64,000 nt of DNA from Kitasatospora sp. NBC_00315 (GTDB lineage Bacteria; Actinomycetota; Actinomycetes; Streptomycetales; Streptomycetaceae), in NCBI RefSeq assembly GCF_041435095.1, contig NZ_CP108025.1:4588001-4652000 (forward strand), given 5' to 3'. Of the stretch, positions 25,601 to 33,977 are shown one piece after another. Every line of letters begins with the position of its first letter. Position 1 is the first letter of the stretch. Under the pieces are notes generated by a model. It was not told the origin of the DNA. It was given only the letters and a program-made list of their open reading frames with translations, and did not search any database. The position numbers were made by a program, and so were the translations under genes.

Positions 25601-26626
25601 ATGACCATGCTCGACAGCTCCGCCGTCCCGGCCGGCCCGATCGGCGGCGCGACCGGCGAGACGCTCAGCTTCGACCGGACCGTCAGCCGCCGCCTCGTGC
25701 GGCGCGACGGGCTCCAGGAGGTCTTCCTCACCGACTTCCGGGCCAGGTACGACGGTCGCTTCCTGGCCGGTGCCAGGCTGCCCCGCGCCCACCCCTACTA
25801 CAACGACCACCTGCAGGCGCCCGCCCTGCACGACCCGCTGGTGCTCCTGGAGAGCGTGCGGCAGGCCCTGCTCTGCGCGACCGGGGTGCACCCGGACGCG
25901 CCGCCGCAGGCCGTGGCGTTCACCCTCGGGTACCGGCTGGAGGTCGCCGCCCCGGGCGTGCTCGCCTGCGGCCGGGATCTGTACGACCTGGAGCTGCACG
26001 GACGTGAGGTGCGGAGCTGGTCCCGCGAGGGGGTGCTGACCCGGGTGGTGCACCGGGTGGACCTCGTCCTCGGCGGCCTGGAGCTCGGATCCGTGACCGC
26101 CGACACCGCCCTGCGGCCCCCCGCGGCCTACCGCGGGCTCCGGCTGAGGGAGCGCGCCACCGTGCCGCCCGGCTCGGAGGAGATGCTGGACCGCGAGCGT
26201 CCGAGCACCGTGGCGCCGTACCTGCTCGGCCGGCAGCGGCCGGAGAACGTGGTCCTGCTGGAGCCGCGGTTCGCCGGGGGCGGGCTGGAGGCCGGGCTGC
26301 GGGTGCCGTTCTCGCACAGCAGCCTCTTCGACCAGCGGCAGGACCACCTGCCGGAGGCGGTGCTGCCGGAGGCGGCCCGCCAGGCCGGACTGCTGCTCGT
26401 CGGTGAGGAGTTCGGCCGCTCGCCGGCCCGGACCGTGCTGCTGGGCATCGCGGTGGAGCACCGGCGCTTCGCCGAGCTGGACGAGGAGATCACCGTACGG
26501 GCGGGGTTCGTGCAGCCGCCCGGAGCGGGGGCCGGACTGCCGGTGACGGTGGAGTTCCACCAGCGCGGGGCGCTGCTGGCACAGGCGCGGCTGCGGCTCG
26601 CGGGCACCGAGCGCGGTGGCCGCTGA
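25601..26626 (+). CDS. AfsA-family butenolide/gamma-butyrolactone synthase, copy 1
   Basis: 341 aa. AGGAGG at 25588-25593 precedes ATG 25601 by 7 nt. Two hot-dog AfsA repeats are visible. The first has RRDGLQEVFLTDFRA, PYYNDH and HDPLVLLESVRQAL. The second has RQRPENVVLLEPR, SHSSLFDQRQDHLPEAVLPE and AARQAG. AfsA joins a beta-ketoacyl group to dihydroxyacetone phosphate, giving a butenolide phosphate that is reduced and dephosphorylated. A second paralogue lies at 32952. With no receptor regulator nearby, these may build a metabolite skeleton rather than only a signalling molecule. A hairpin (26688-26737) ends the operon. Confidence 0.9.
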   Translation: MTMLDSSAVPAGPIGGATGETLSFDRTVSRRLVRRDGLQEVFLTDFRARYDGRFLAGARLPRAHPYYNDHLQAPALHDPLVLLESVRQALLCATGVHPDAPPQAVAFTLGYRLEVAAPGVLACGRDLYDLELHGREVRSWSREGVLTRVVHRVDLVLGGLELGSVTADTALRPPAAYRGLRLRERATVPPGSEEMLDRERPSTVAPYLLGRQRPENVVLLEPRFAGGGLEAGLRVPFSHSSLFDQRQDHLPEAVLPEAARQAGLLLVGEEFGRSPARTVLLGIAVEHRRFAELDEEITVRAGFVQPPGAGAGLPVTVEFHQRGALLAQARLRLAGTERGGR

Positions 26627-26687
26627 GCGAGGCGCCGAATCGCCCGGCGAGCGGGCCGGCGACGGTGGGGTGACGGGAGCGGGACGA

Positions 26688-26737
26688 CACCGGTGCCCGC
26701 ACCGCGACGGACTGGCCGTGCGGCACGGGCACCGGTG
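26688..26737. terminator. 12-bp hairpin between convergent genes
   Basis: CACCGGTGCCCG (26688-26699) pairs with CGGGCACCGGTG (26726-26737). It can end both the rightward AfsA operon and the leftward PPOX gene. Confidence 0.65.
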
Positions 26738-26778
26738 GTGACGCGGGGCGGCGGCGCACTCGCGGCCGCCGCAGGCCG

Positions 26779-27159
26779 CTACTGGTAGGTCGCGTGGTGC
26801 GGGCGGACGCCGACCACGATGCGGTCCGGCGCGTCCCCGGGCGGGGGGAACTGCGGGTCGTAGCGGTGGGCGAGTTCGAGGAAGCCCACGGCCTCGGTGT
26901 CCTCCTTCATGACCTCGACCGTGCCGCGGACCTCCAGGTAGCGGTAGGGCTGCTCCGGGTCGTTCACCGACAGCGCGGCGTTCGGATTCCCCTTGAGGTT
27001 GCGGTACTTGAAACGGGTGGTCGTGGTGGTGAACCAGAGCAGTTCGCCGTCCCAGCGGAACCAGACGGGGTTGACCTGGGGGGTGCCGTCGGGGCGCAGG
27101 GTGGCGAGGTGGCCGAAGAGCGGTCGCTCCAGCAGGTCCAGGTGGCTGGCGGGAATCAC
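26779..27159 (-). CDS. PPOX-class (F420/FMN-dependent) split-barrel protein
   Basis: 126 aa. GTG 27159 is chosen because AAGGAG lies 5-6 nt upstream; longer frames add only Arg/Pro-rich sequence. Conserved features are LFGHLATLRPDGTPQVNPVW, TTTTTRFKYRNLKGNPNAAL and YRYLEVRGTVEV. These match the Rv1155-like group of pyridoxamine-5'-phosphate-oxidase-fold proteins, many of which use F420 or FMN to reduce enones or quinone-like rings. It lies 71 bp from the flavin monooxygenase on the same strand, so both probably share the leftward transcript. It could reduce a butenolide double bond in the AfsA pathway (inference). Confidence 0.88.
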   Translation of the reverse strand: MIPASHLDLLERPLFGHLATLRPDGTPQVNPVWFRWDGELLWFTTTTTRFKYRNLKGNPNAALSVNDPEQPYRYLEVRGTVEVMKEDTEAVGFLELAHRYDPQFPPPGDAPDRIVVGVRPHHATYQ

Positions 27160-27229
27160 GGGCAACTCCTTGGTGGCGGTGGATGGTCGGGGTCGGTCGG
27201 TAGGGTCGTGCGGTGGCCGTCCGGCTCTC

Positions 27230-28780
27230 TCAGTGCGGGAGCGCCTCGCGGCCGGCACGGGCGAGGCAGGCGAGGACCGCCTCGGGCGAGGGATCCGGCA
27301 GCAGCTCGAACAGGTGCCCGTCCGGGCGGACCACGGCGGCGGCCGGGCGGCGCCCCAGAGCGGTGGCGAGCGGGCCGTGCGGGCCGCTGGGCGAGTTCAG
27401 CACCTCGGCCTGCTCGCCCACCGCCTCGCGGATCCGGGCGGACAGGCCCTGCCAGCCGGTCGGACGGATCCGCCCGGCGTGCAGGATCACCGCGTGCGAC
27501 CGGCCCGAGATGCCGGCCCAGGACGGTCCGGCCGGGGCCGGACCCTCACCGAGCAGCACCGGCAGCCGGTCGCCCGGCGCCGCCGTCGTCCAGGGGTGGG
27601 CGGCCGGCGCCTCCTCGGCCCGGTAGGTGGCGTCGAGCTGGCCGATCTTGGGCGCCAGTCGCCACTGGAGGACGCCGCTGCGCCCCGCCGCGCGGACCAG
27701 CGTGTCGCGCAGCGCCAGCTGCGAGGGCTTGGTGAGGGCGCCCCAGCGGGTCTGCAGCGAGGTGGAGCGGGTCACCGCGTGGGCGGCCCGGCGGCGCTCG
27801 CTCTCGTAGCTGTCCAGGATCGACTCGTCGAGCGTGCCGCGCAGCACCCCGGCCAGCTTCCAGCCCAGGTTGGCCGCGTCCTGGAGACCGGTGTTCATGC
27901 CCTGGCCGCCGGCCGGGCTCATCAGGTGGGCCGCGTCGCCGACCAGCAGGGCCCGGCCGGAGCGGAAGCGGTCCGCGGTGCGTACGTGCACCTGGAACAC
28001 GGTGCTGAAGCGCAGGTCGCCGAGCCGTACCCGGCCCGGGCCGCGCTCCTCGACGATGCGCTGGAAGAAGTCGCGGTCCGGCGTCCGCTCTGCCAGCTCC
28101 GGCGGGACGCTGACGGCGACCCGGTGCACGGTGGGCGAGATCGGCGCGAGGCCGAGGCCGCCCTGCGCGGTGTAGCAGTAGCTGACCAGGTCCGACGGGA
28201 TGTCACCGGACAGCTCCGCGTCGGTGATGGCGAAGTTGATCTTCAGTTGGGCTCCGTCGAAGCCGATGCCGAGCTCCTTGCGCACCGTGCTGTGGGCGCC
28301 GTCGGCACCGATCACCCAGGACGCCTCCACCTCCTCGCTGCCGCCGCCGGGCAGCGCGAGCCGGAGCGAGGCCCGGGGGCCGCTCGCGTCCAGCGACACC
28401 AGCCGCACGCCGCGCTCGACCTTGCCGCCCAGCTCCTCCAGCCGCTCCACCAGCAGCGCCTCGGTGCGGTCCTGGGGCAGGCCGACGGCGAACGGGTACG
28501 GCGTCGAGTCCAGGCGGTTCAGCCAGGCGGTCGCCAGCGGGCGGTGGTCCGAGTAGTAGGTGACGCCCTGGATCCGGTGGCCCTCCTCGACGATGCGGTC
28601 GGCCACCCCGATGCGCCGGAGCAGCTCCAGGGGCCGCGGCCAGATCGTGGTGGCCCGTGAGTGGACCGAGTGCTCGCGCTCGGCGTCGACCACCCGTACC
28701 GGCACGCCCTGGCCGAGCAGCTCGCAGGCGAGCACCAGGCCGATCGGGCCCGCGCCCACCACGACGACGGGATTGTCCAT
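27230..28780 (-). CDS. Class A FAD-dependent monooxygenase (aromatic/polyketide hydroxylase type)
   Basis: 516 aa from ATG 28780, with GAGAGGA upstream. Hallmarks are the N-terminal FAD dinucleotide motif VVGAGPIGLVLACELL, the DG motif VIGADGAHSTVRKE and the GD motif RALLVGDAAHLMSPAGGQGM. A C-terminal thioredoxin-like domain matches the RdmE/PgaE group. Such enzymes hydroxylate aromatic or polyketide substrates with NADPH and O2. It is the only obvious oxygenase of the cluster and is divergent from the MFS exporter across 668 bp. Substrate unknown. Confidence 0.93.
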   Translation of the reverse strand: MDNPVVVVGAGPIGLVLACELLGQGVPVRVVDAEREHSVHSRATTIWPRPLELLRRIGVADRIVEEGHRIQGVTYYSDHRPLATAWLNRLDSTPYPFAVGLPQDRTEALLVERLEELGGKVERGVRLVSLDASGPRASLRLALPGGGSEEVEASWVIGADGAHSTVRKELGIGFDGAQLKINFAITDAELSGDIPSDLVSYCYTAQGGLGLAPISPTVHRVAVSVPPELAERTPDRDFFQRIVEERGPGRVRLGDLRFSTVFQVHVRTADRFRSGRALLVGDAAHLMSPAGGQGMNTGLQDAANLGWKLAGVLRGTLDESILDSYESERRRAAHAVTRSTSLQTRWGALTKPSQLALRDTLVRAAGRSGVLQWRLAPKIGQLDATYRAEEAPAAHPWTTAAPGDRLPVLLGEGPAPAGPSWAGISGRSHAVILHAGRIRPTGWQGLSARIREAVGEQAEVLNSPSGPHGPLATALGRRPAAAVVRPDGHLFELLPDPSPEAVLACLARAGREALPH

Positions 28781-29448
28781 GGTTTTCGTCCTCTCCGAAG
28801 GTTGCCGCCGCTCTGCCGCGGCGCGCCGGTCGGCCCGTGAGCCGCGCCGGCCCCGCGGGCCGGGCCGGGGGAGTCCGGCCCGCGGGGCACGGGAACCGAC
28901 GCTAGATCGGCGGAGCGGCCGGCGGCAGTCGTATTCCCCCAAAGATTCGAGGGCTGACCCGGAAGGGGAATGGGGAGCCGCACTTACGGGCCCGGTCGCC
29001 GGGACGGATCGATTGTGATCGAAATTCCGGCCGGCTCCGGTCGGTTCGGAATGCCGCCGCCGGGAAATGGCGGGACGGGCGGCCGCCCCGCCGCCCGACC
29101 GCCCGGGCTGCCTCGGAGCTCCCGTACCCGGCTCCCGGAACAGCGCCAACAGCCTTGCTGCCAGGGGATGCTGGCCCGTACAGCGGGTTCAGGTCTCCCG
29201 GCCGGACCGGCGCCGGAGCCCGCCCGGCGGACGCCGTCGGAAACATCCGGTCATGCCTCGAAAGACACATCCCGGGTGACCCGAAGCGGAATTCTCTGAT
29301 TTCCGGCGCAACCGTAGCGTGGAAGCCGGAAGCGACAGCGGATCAGCGCGATGAGGAGGGCAGGACGAGCAGGCCCGATAAGCAGCGTTCGTCCTCCGCG
29401 AAATATCCCGCCTCCGACACAGACCCCGTGCCAAGGAGAAGGACGGCC
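28781..29448. other. 668-bp divergent regulatory region with dyads
   Basis: It lies between the monooxygenase (leftward) and the MFS exporter (rightward). No reading frame has convincing codon use or a ribosome site. Two dyads are visible: ATTCCCC/GGGGAAT (28933-28939/28965-28971) and TCGAT-TGTG-ATCGA (29009-29022). A length of this size with lowered GC content suggests regulated promoters in both directions, possibly with a missing or distant repressor. Confidence 0.5.
29009..29022. promoter_or_regulatory. TCGAT-N4-ATCGA dyad
   Basis: Perfect 5-bp inverted repeat with spacer TGTG, 440 bp upstream of the exporter and 229 bp upstream of the monooxygenase. Candidate operator. Confidence 0.3.
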
Positions 29449-31050
29449 ATGACCAGCACCACGAAGGACCCGACCCAGACCACCTCACGGCACCCGGTGG
29501 CGACCCTCGTCACCGTGGTGCTCGCGTCACTGCTGCTGCCGATCTCGCTGACCGGCTCCTCCGTCGCGATGCCCGGTGTCGCCGCCGACTTCCACAACAG
29601 CCTGGCCGCCGGGCAGTGGATCGTGAACGGCTACGACCTCACCTTCGCCAGCTTCATGCTGGCCAGCGGCTCCTTCGCGGACCGCTTCGGCCGGCGGCGG
29701 GTGTTCATCACCGGCACGCTGCTCTTCTCGGTCTGCTCGCTGGTGTCCGCGCTGTCGAACGGCGTGGTGCTCCTCGACCTCGCCCGCGCCCTCGCCGGCG
29801 TCGGCGCGGCGGCGATGCTGACCTCCGGCAGCGCGATGCTGGCGCACGTCTTCGAGGGCCCCGCGCGGGCCAGGGCCTTCGGCGTCTTCGGTACCGCCGT
29901 GGGCGCCGGGATGGCCTTCGGGCCGTTCATCGCCGGCTCGCTGTCCACGACCTTCGGCTGGCGTGCGGTGTTCCTGGTGCCGGCGATCACCGGCGCCGTG
30001 GTGCTCGTGCTCGCCGTGTTCCTGTCCGAGTCCCGCGACCCGCAGGCGACCCGGACCGACTGGGCCGGCACCGTCACCTTCAGCGGTGCGCTCGCCGCCC
30101 TGATCGCCGCCCTGATCGAGGGTGCGCAGCTCGGCTGGACCTCGCCGTTCAACATCGCCGCCTACCTGGTGTTCGCGGCGCTGCTGGCCGCCTTCATCGT
30201 GGTCGAGCAGCGCCAGGAGCGGCCCATGTTCGACCTGAGCCTGTTCCGGCAGCCGCAGTTCGTCTCGCTGTCCGTGGGCGTCGTGGCGCTGGTGCTCGCC
30301 TTCACCCCGCTGCTGGTCTACCTGCCGAGCTACCTGACCGCCGTGAACAGCGAGACCACGATGCACGCCGGCATCGACATGCTGATGCTGACCGTGCCGA
30401 CGGTGTTCTTCCCGCTGATCGCCGGCTACCTGCTGCGCTGGATCCCGATCCGGCACATGGTGACCGCGTCCGTCGGCCTCACCGCCGTCGGCGTGGGCTG
30501 GCTGACGGTGCTGCACCCCGGCATCGGCAACTGGGCCGCGCTCGGCCCGTTCGTGGTCATCGGCATCGGGATCGGCGTCTCCTTCGGCGTGATGGACGGC
30601 GCGGCCGTCTCCAGCGTCGAGCCCTCCCGGGCCGGTATGGCGGCGGGCATGTTCAACACCATGCGCCTGGCCGGCGAGGCCATCGGCATCGCCGTCGTCG
30701 GATCGCTGCTGGTCAGCTTCACCCGGAGCCGGCTCGGCAACCAGCTCGACGCCTACACCGGCCCCTACGGCCACAACCCGGCCGCGCTCGCCGACTCGCT
30801 GAACCAGGGTCAGCTGACCGAGCCGGAGGGCACGGTGCCGCAGGCCGCGCGCGCCGCGTTCCACCACACCGCGACCTCCGCCTACACCGGCGGCCTGCAC
30901 GCCGCCCTCTGGATCGCCGCCGCGTTCTGCGCCGCCGCCACCGTCCTGGTGGCCGTGGTCGGGGCCCGCGCCCGCGGCGCCGCCGCGGCTCCGGAGGCGG
31001 CCGAGGCCGCCACCGCCCCGGCGGCCGACAACGAGCCCGCCACCGTCTGA
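29449..31050 (+). CDS. MFS drug/metabolite exporter, DHA2 (14-helix) type
   Basis: 533 aa. AAGGAG/AAGGA precede ATG 29449. About fourteen hydrophobic segments are visible, with signature ASGSFADRFGRRRVFITG in the first loop and the antiporter motif C region (GTAVGAGMAFGPFIAGSL). The C-terminus is Ala-rich and soluble. It probably exports the cluster product by proton antiport and may confer self-resistance. Followed by a 15-bp hairpin terminator, so the SnoaL-like gene downstream may be partly separate in expression. Confidence 0.92.
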   Translation: MTSTTKDPTQTTSRHPVATLVTVVLASLLLPISLTGSSVAMPGVAADFHNSLAAGQWIVNGYDLTFASFMLASGSFADRFGRRRVFITGTLLFSVCSLVSALSNGVVLLDLARALAGVGAAAMLTSGSAMLAHVFEGPARARAFGVFGTAVGAGMAFGPFIAGSLSTTFGWRAVFLVPAITGAVVLVLAVFLSESRDPQATRTDWAGTVTFSGALAALIAALIEGAQLGWTSPFNIAAYLVFAALLAAFIVVEQRQERPMFDLSLFRQPQFVSLSVGVVALVLAFTPLLVYLPSYLTAVNSETTMHAGIDMLMLTVPTVFFPLIAGYLLRWIPIRHMVTASVGLTAVGVGWLTVLHPGIGNWAALGPFVVIGIGIGVSFGVMDGAAVSSVEPSRAGMAAGMFNTMRLAGEAIGIAVVGSLLVSFTRSRLGNQLDAYTGPYGHNPAALADSLNQGQLTEPEGTVPQAARAAFHHTATSAYTGGLHAALWIAAAFCAAATVLVAVVGARARGAAAAPEAAEAATAPAADNEPATV

Positions 31051-31058
31051 GCCCGCCG

Positions 31059-31091
31059 GCTGCCGGGGCGGGCGCCGCCCGCCCCGGCAGC
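31059..31091 (+). terminator. 15-bp hairpin after MFS exporter
   Basis: GCTGCCGGGGCGGGC (31059-31073) and GCCCGCCCCGGCAGC (31077-31091) form a perfect stem with a 3-nt loop, starting 9 nt after the stop codon. Confidence 0.8.
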
Positions 31092-31168
31092 ACGGCCGGA
31101 CGCCGCGCATCCCGCCCGTCCGGCCCGCTTGTCCCATCCGTCACCTGCCAGCCAAGGACAGAGAAACC

Positions 31169-31630
31169 ATGAGTGAGTTGACGATCGACCGGGTCCGTTC
31201 CGCATTCGCCGCCCTCGGTTCCGGGGACCGCCAGAAGATGCTGGAGTTCTGGGACGAGAACCTGCGGTTCGAGATCCCGGGCAACCACGCCCACGCGGGC
31301 TGGCACGAGGGGCTGGACAGCTTCCTCGCGTTCCTGAAGACCGTCGGTGAGCTCTCCGGCGGCTCGTACCTCGCGGAGAACATCACCGTCCTGGTCAACG
31401 CCGAGGACGGCTACTCCGTGGACGTGAACAAGAACTGGGCGCTGCGCGCGGGTGCGCCCGAGGGCAGCACCTCCCCGTACCACCTGCTGGACGTGACGGC
31501 CCTGCACCTGCTGCGCTGGAAGGACGGCCGGATCGTCGAGGGGCGCGGCGTGATCCTGGGCGACGGCCCGGCCACCTCCGCGCTCTGGTGGTCGCCGCTC
31601 GGCCCGGACGGCGCCCGCAGCGCCGCCTGA
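31169..31630 (+). CDS. SnoaL-like / NTF2-fold protein
   Basis: 153 aa. AAGGA 10 nt or so before ATG 31169. The alternating pattern of an NTF2-like alpha+beta barrel is visible, with AFAALGSGDRQKMLEFWDEN, LRFEIPGNHAHAGWHEGLDS and RWKDGRIVEGRGV. Relatives include SnoaL polyketide cyclases and ketosteroid-isomerase-like enzymes that use a buried His/Asp; the His pair in NHAHAGWHEG could serve. Its place between the exporter and a tautomerase suggests cyclisation or isomerisation of a beta-dicarbonyl intermediate. The exact reaction is not readable. Confidence 0.82.
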   Translation: MSELTIDRVRSAFAALGSGDRQKMLEFWDENLRFEIPGNHAHAGWHEGLDSFLAFLKTVGELSGGSYLAENITVLVNAEDGYSVDVNKNWALRAGAPEGSTSPYHLLDVTALHLLRWKDGRIVEGRGVILGDGPATSALWWSPLGPDGARSAA

Positions 31631-31834
31631 CCGCACGGCGCCCGCGCCGCTGCCCGTACCACCCGCCCGGCCCCGTTCGCCCGGGGCCGCGCACCGTCCG
31701 AAACCGTACCGCCGAAATAGCCGCGCCGAGATCCCGTCCGAGCACCCGGTGCCTCTCCCCGCTCCGGGCTGTTCGACGGTCGGACAATTCCGCAGGCCGG
31801 CACGATGAAATCCACGAATTCACCGGAGGAAGAC

Positions 31835-32017
31835 ATGCCCGTCGTCACCGTTCTGCAGGGCCCGCGTGACATCGAGAAGAAGCGTGATCTGGTGGCCCGT
31901 ATCACGGACGCTTTCGTCCAGGCGTACGAGCTGCCGGCCGAGACCGTGCAGGTCTGGATCCAGGAGACCCCGGCGGAGAGCTGGAGCGCGGCCGGCAAGC
32001 TCATCGCCGACAGCTGA
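31835..32017 (+). CDS. 4-oxalocrotonate tautomerase family, copy 1
   Basis: 60 aa, GGAGGA 5 nt before ATG 31835. Cleavage of Met leaves Pro1 (MPVVTVLQGPRDIEKK), the catalytic base of this superfamily; family length is ~60-65 aa. The protein is identical, residue for residue, to that encoded at 32460-32642. The DNA differs only at a few synonymous sites, mostly in the first five codons. A rho-independent terminator follows at once. It likely tautomerises an enol/keto intermediate of the cluster pathway. Confidence 0.88.
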   Translation: MPVVTVLQGPRDIEKKRDLVARITDAFVQAYELPAETVQVWIQETPAESWSAAGKLIADS

Positions 32018-32032
32018 GCGGACCGCCCGCCC

Positions 32033-32076
32033 GGCGGCCCCGGCACCCCTTGGGGGTACCGGGGCCGCCGGGTTTT
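32033..32076 (+). terminator. Rho-independent terminator after tautomerase 1
   Basis: GGCGGCCCCGG (32033-32043) pairs with CCGGGGCCGCC (32059-32069); inner ACCCC/GGGGGT extends the stem; a TTTT run follows at 32073-32076. It separates the two tautomerase genes into different transcripts. Confidence 0.8.
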
Positions 32077-32104
32077 CCGCTGTTCGGGGCCGAACAGCAG
32101 CCGT

Positions 32105-32129
32105 GTGAGCGGCCTCGGAGGCCGCTCAC
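32105..32129. terminator. 10-bp hairpin GTGAGCGGCC/GGCCGCTCAC
   Basis: Perfect 10-bp stem with a 5-nt loop, 30 bp after the previous terminator and inside a 442-bp gap (32018-32459) that contains no gene. May back up the terminator or form part of a promoter-region structure. Confidence 0.5.
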
Positions 32130-32280
32130 CGGCCGCCCGGGCAGTGGCCGCCCCGGTCGGTCCGGCCGCCGCGGCGGCGCTCGGGAGAGCGGCGCGCGGG
32201 CCCTCCCGGGCGGAGGCGGGCGGCGTGGCCGGGCGGCGGTCCGGCGCCCGGGCCCAGCGCCGGCGCGTCCCGGCCGGGGC

Positions 32281-32322
32281 GTCACCGACGGCGCGCTGTC
32301 ACCAACGGCGCGTGCTGTCACT
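32281..32322. repeat. GTCACC-ACGGCGCG direct repeats
   Basis: Two near-identical ~18-bp copies (GTCACCGACGGCGCGCT and GTCACCAACGGCGCGTGCT) plus a partial third (GTCAC) run just upstream of the candidate promoter of tautomerase 2. Tandem sites near a promoter suggest a regulator-binding array. Confidence 0.5.
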
Positions 32323-32358
32323 TCGGGGGCACTGCTCTGTACGTAGGAGGCATTCCTC

Positions 32359-32386
32359 TTGAATTGGCCCGGGCACGGCGAATAAC
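32359..32386 (+). promoter_or_regulatory. Candidate promoter of tautomerase 2
   Basis: TTGAAT (32359-32364) and AATAAC (32381-32386) are 16 bp apart, resembling sigma-70-like -35/-10 hexamers, 74 bp before the ATG. It lies downstream of a terminator, so an internal promoter is expected here. Confidence 0.4.
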
Positions 32387-32459
32387 GTCGTTTTCACGCC
32401 GCCGGCGCCGAAAGGCGGGCGGGCGGAAATTCGACCGGTTCCTTTTCGAGGAGAATGAC

Positions 32460-32642
32460 ATGCCTGTTGTGACCGTTCTGCAGGGCCCGCGTGACATCGA
32501 GAAGAAGCGTGACCTGGTGGCCCGTATCACGGACGCTTTCGTCCAGGCGTACGAGCTGCCGGCCGAGACCGTGCAGGTCTGGATCCAGGAGACCCCGGCG
32601 GAGAGCTGGAGCGCGGCCGGCAAGCTCATCGCCGACAGCTGA
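32460..32642 (+). CDS. 4-oxalocrotonate tautomerase family, copy 2
   Basis: 60 aa, GAGGAGAA before ATG 32460. The protein is identical to copy 1, including Pro1. From codon 6 to a few bases past the stop, the two genes are almost base-for-base the same, while the flanks and first codons differ. That pattern fits recent duplication or gene conversion. Its own upstream promoter-like sequence and a large hairpin downstream suggest an independent transcript. Two identical subunits do not make a heterohexamer, so dosage or separate timing is the likelier reason for keeping both. Confidence 0.88.
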   Translation: MPVVTVLQGPRDIEKKRDLVARITDAFVQAYELPAETVQVWIQETPAESWSAAGKLIADS

Positions 32643-32700
32643 GCCGGGACCGGTTCCCGGACGGGCGGCTGCCCGGCCGGACGACGAAGGACCCACGCCC

Positions 32701-32743
32701 GGTGCGGCATCCGGGCTCCCCGGCGGAGCCCGGATGCCGCACC
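32701..32743. terminator. Perfect 19-bp inverted repeat between tautomerase 2 and AfsA 2
   Basis: GGTGCGGCATCCGGGCTCC (32701-32719) and its exact complement at 32725-32743 enclose a 5-nt loop. It starts 59 nt after the tautomerase stop. No T-run follows, so it is either a strong streptomycete terminator or an attenuator in the 309-bp leader of the AfsA operon. Confidence 0.75.
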
Positions 32744-32951
32744 CGCCGCGGCGGCCCCCACCGGTCGCGTCCCACCGCGCCGCGCCCGCCGCGCCTCCCC
32801 CACCGTGCGGTCCCACCCACCCCGTTCGTCCGGCTCCCGCAGCCGCCCCGGCGGCCCGAGACCCCGATCGCACCCGTGCCCGCCGACGGCAGGGCGCCAC
32901 CCCTGAAGCCGAGCCCGTCGGCCCGGCCGTCCCCGACTCCCTGGAGCAGTG

Positions 32952-33977
32952 ATGAACACGCTGGACGTCCGTACGGATCCGACCGCCGACCTCACCACCC
33001 GGCGAACCATCGACCGGCACCTGGTCCACCGGGCCGCGATCGCCGAGGTCTTCCTCACCGACTTCCGCACGATCGACCCGAACACCTTCGAGGCGGCGGC
33101 CCAGCTGCCGCCCTCGCACTCCTACTACGGCGACCACACCGGCCGGCCCGAACTGCACGACCCGCTGGCGGTGTTCGAGAGCGTCCGGCAGATGCTGCTC
33201 TGCGCGATGCACCTGCAGCACGGCGCCTCGCACGACACCAAGTCCATCACCGCCGAGTGCCGGATGGAGATCACCGACCCGGCGCCGCTGCTCGCCGACG
33301 GCGGGGTGCCCGAGCTGACCCTGCTCGGCAAGGTCTCGCTGGAGAAGATGTACGCGGGGGTGACCGCCCGGGTGGTCCACGACGTCGAGGTCCTGGTCGG
33401 CGGCCGGAGCGTCGGCACCGTCTCGGTCGACACCGCGCTGCGTCCCGACGACATCTACCAGGGGCTGCGCATGAGCCACCGCACCACGCCGCCGCCGTAC
33501 TCCGACACCCTGCCCGCCGGCGGCCCCGCCGCCCCGGTGCGCCCGCACCTGGTCGGCCGCGAGCACGCCGAGAACGTGGTGCTGCGCGACATCCGCGACA
33601 CCGAGGACACCGTGGTCGCCCGGCTGCACGTGCCGGTGGCGCACCGCAGCATGTTCGACCACCCGCAGGACCACGTGCCCGGGCCGGTGATGATGGAGGC
33701 CGCCCGCCAGGCCGCCGTGTTCCTGCTGGGCGAGCGTCTCGGGCAGGCCCCCGCGAAGCTGTACCTGCGGCAGATCAGCGCCACCTACCTGCGCTTCGCC
33801 GAGCTGGACGCCGACCTCCTCGTCCAGGCCTGCCTCGGCCCGGCCGACGGCCGGGACGGCAGGCTGGTCGCCGTCTCGTTCCTGCAGGACAACCAGACCG
33901 TCGCCCGCATCCAGGTCCGCCTCGGCCTCACCGTCGGCTGGCCGCAGGACACCCGTGGAGCCACCGATGCGCTTTGA
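32952..33977 (+). CDS. AfsA-family synthase, copy 2
   Basis: 341 aa. GGAG (32943-32946) suits ATG 32952; a GTG codon sits directly before it. The two hot-dog AfsA repeats are clear: VHRAAIAEVFLTDFRTID, SYYGDH and HDPLAVFESVRQMLL, then REHAENVVLRDIR, HRSMFDHPQDHVPGPVMMEA and ARQAAVFLL. It is a diverged paralogue of 25601-26626, not a recent copy. The last 11 nt overlap a KAS III-like gene, so the acyl donor for AfsA may come from that partner. It heads an operon with KAS III-like, SDR, MaoC and HAD genes, which reads like a complete condense-reduce-dehydrate-dephosphorylate set. Confidence 0.9.
   Translation: MNTLDVRTDPTADLTTRRTIDRHLVHRAAIAEVFLTDFRTIDPNTFEAAAQLPPSHSYYGDHTGRPELHDPLAVFESVRQMLLCAMHLQHGASHDTKSITAECRMEITDPAPLLADGGVPELTLLGKVSLEKMYAGVTARVVHDVEVLVGGRSVGTVSVDTALRPDDIYQGLRMSHRTTPPPYSDTLPAGGPAAPVRPHLVGREHAENVVLRDIRDTEDTVVARLHVPVAHRSMFDHPQDHVPGPVMMEAARQAAVFLLGERLGQAPAKLYLRQISATYLRFAELDADLLVQACLGPADGRDGRLVAVSFLQDNQTVARIQVRLGLTVGWPQDTRGATDAL

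Noticed and set aside
28902-29270. A possible 122-aa gene between the monooxygenase and the exporter
   Set aside because: Composition and codon use look noncoding, there is no ribosome site, and the interval contains dyads typical of regulatory DNA.
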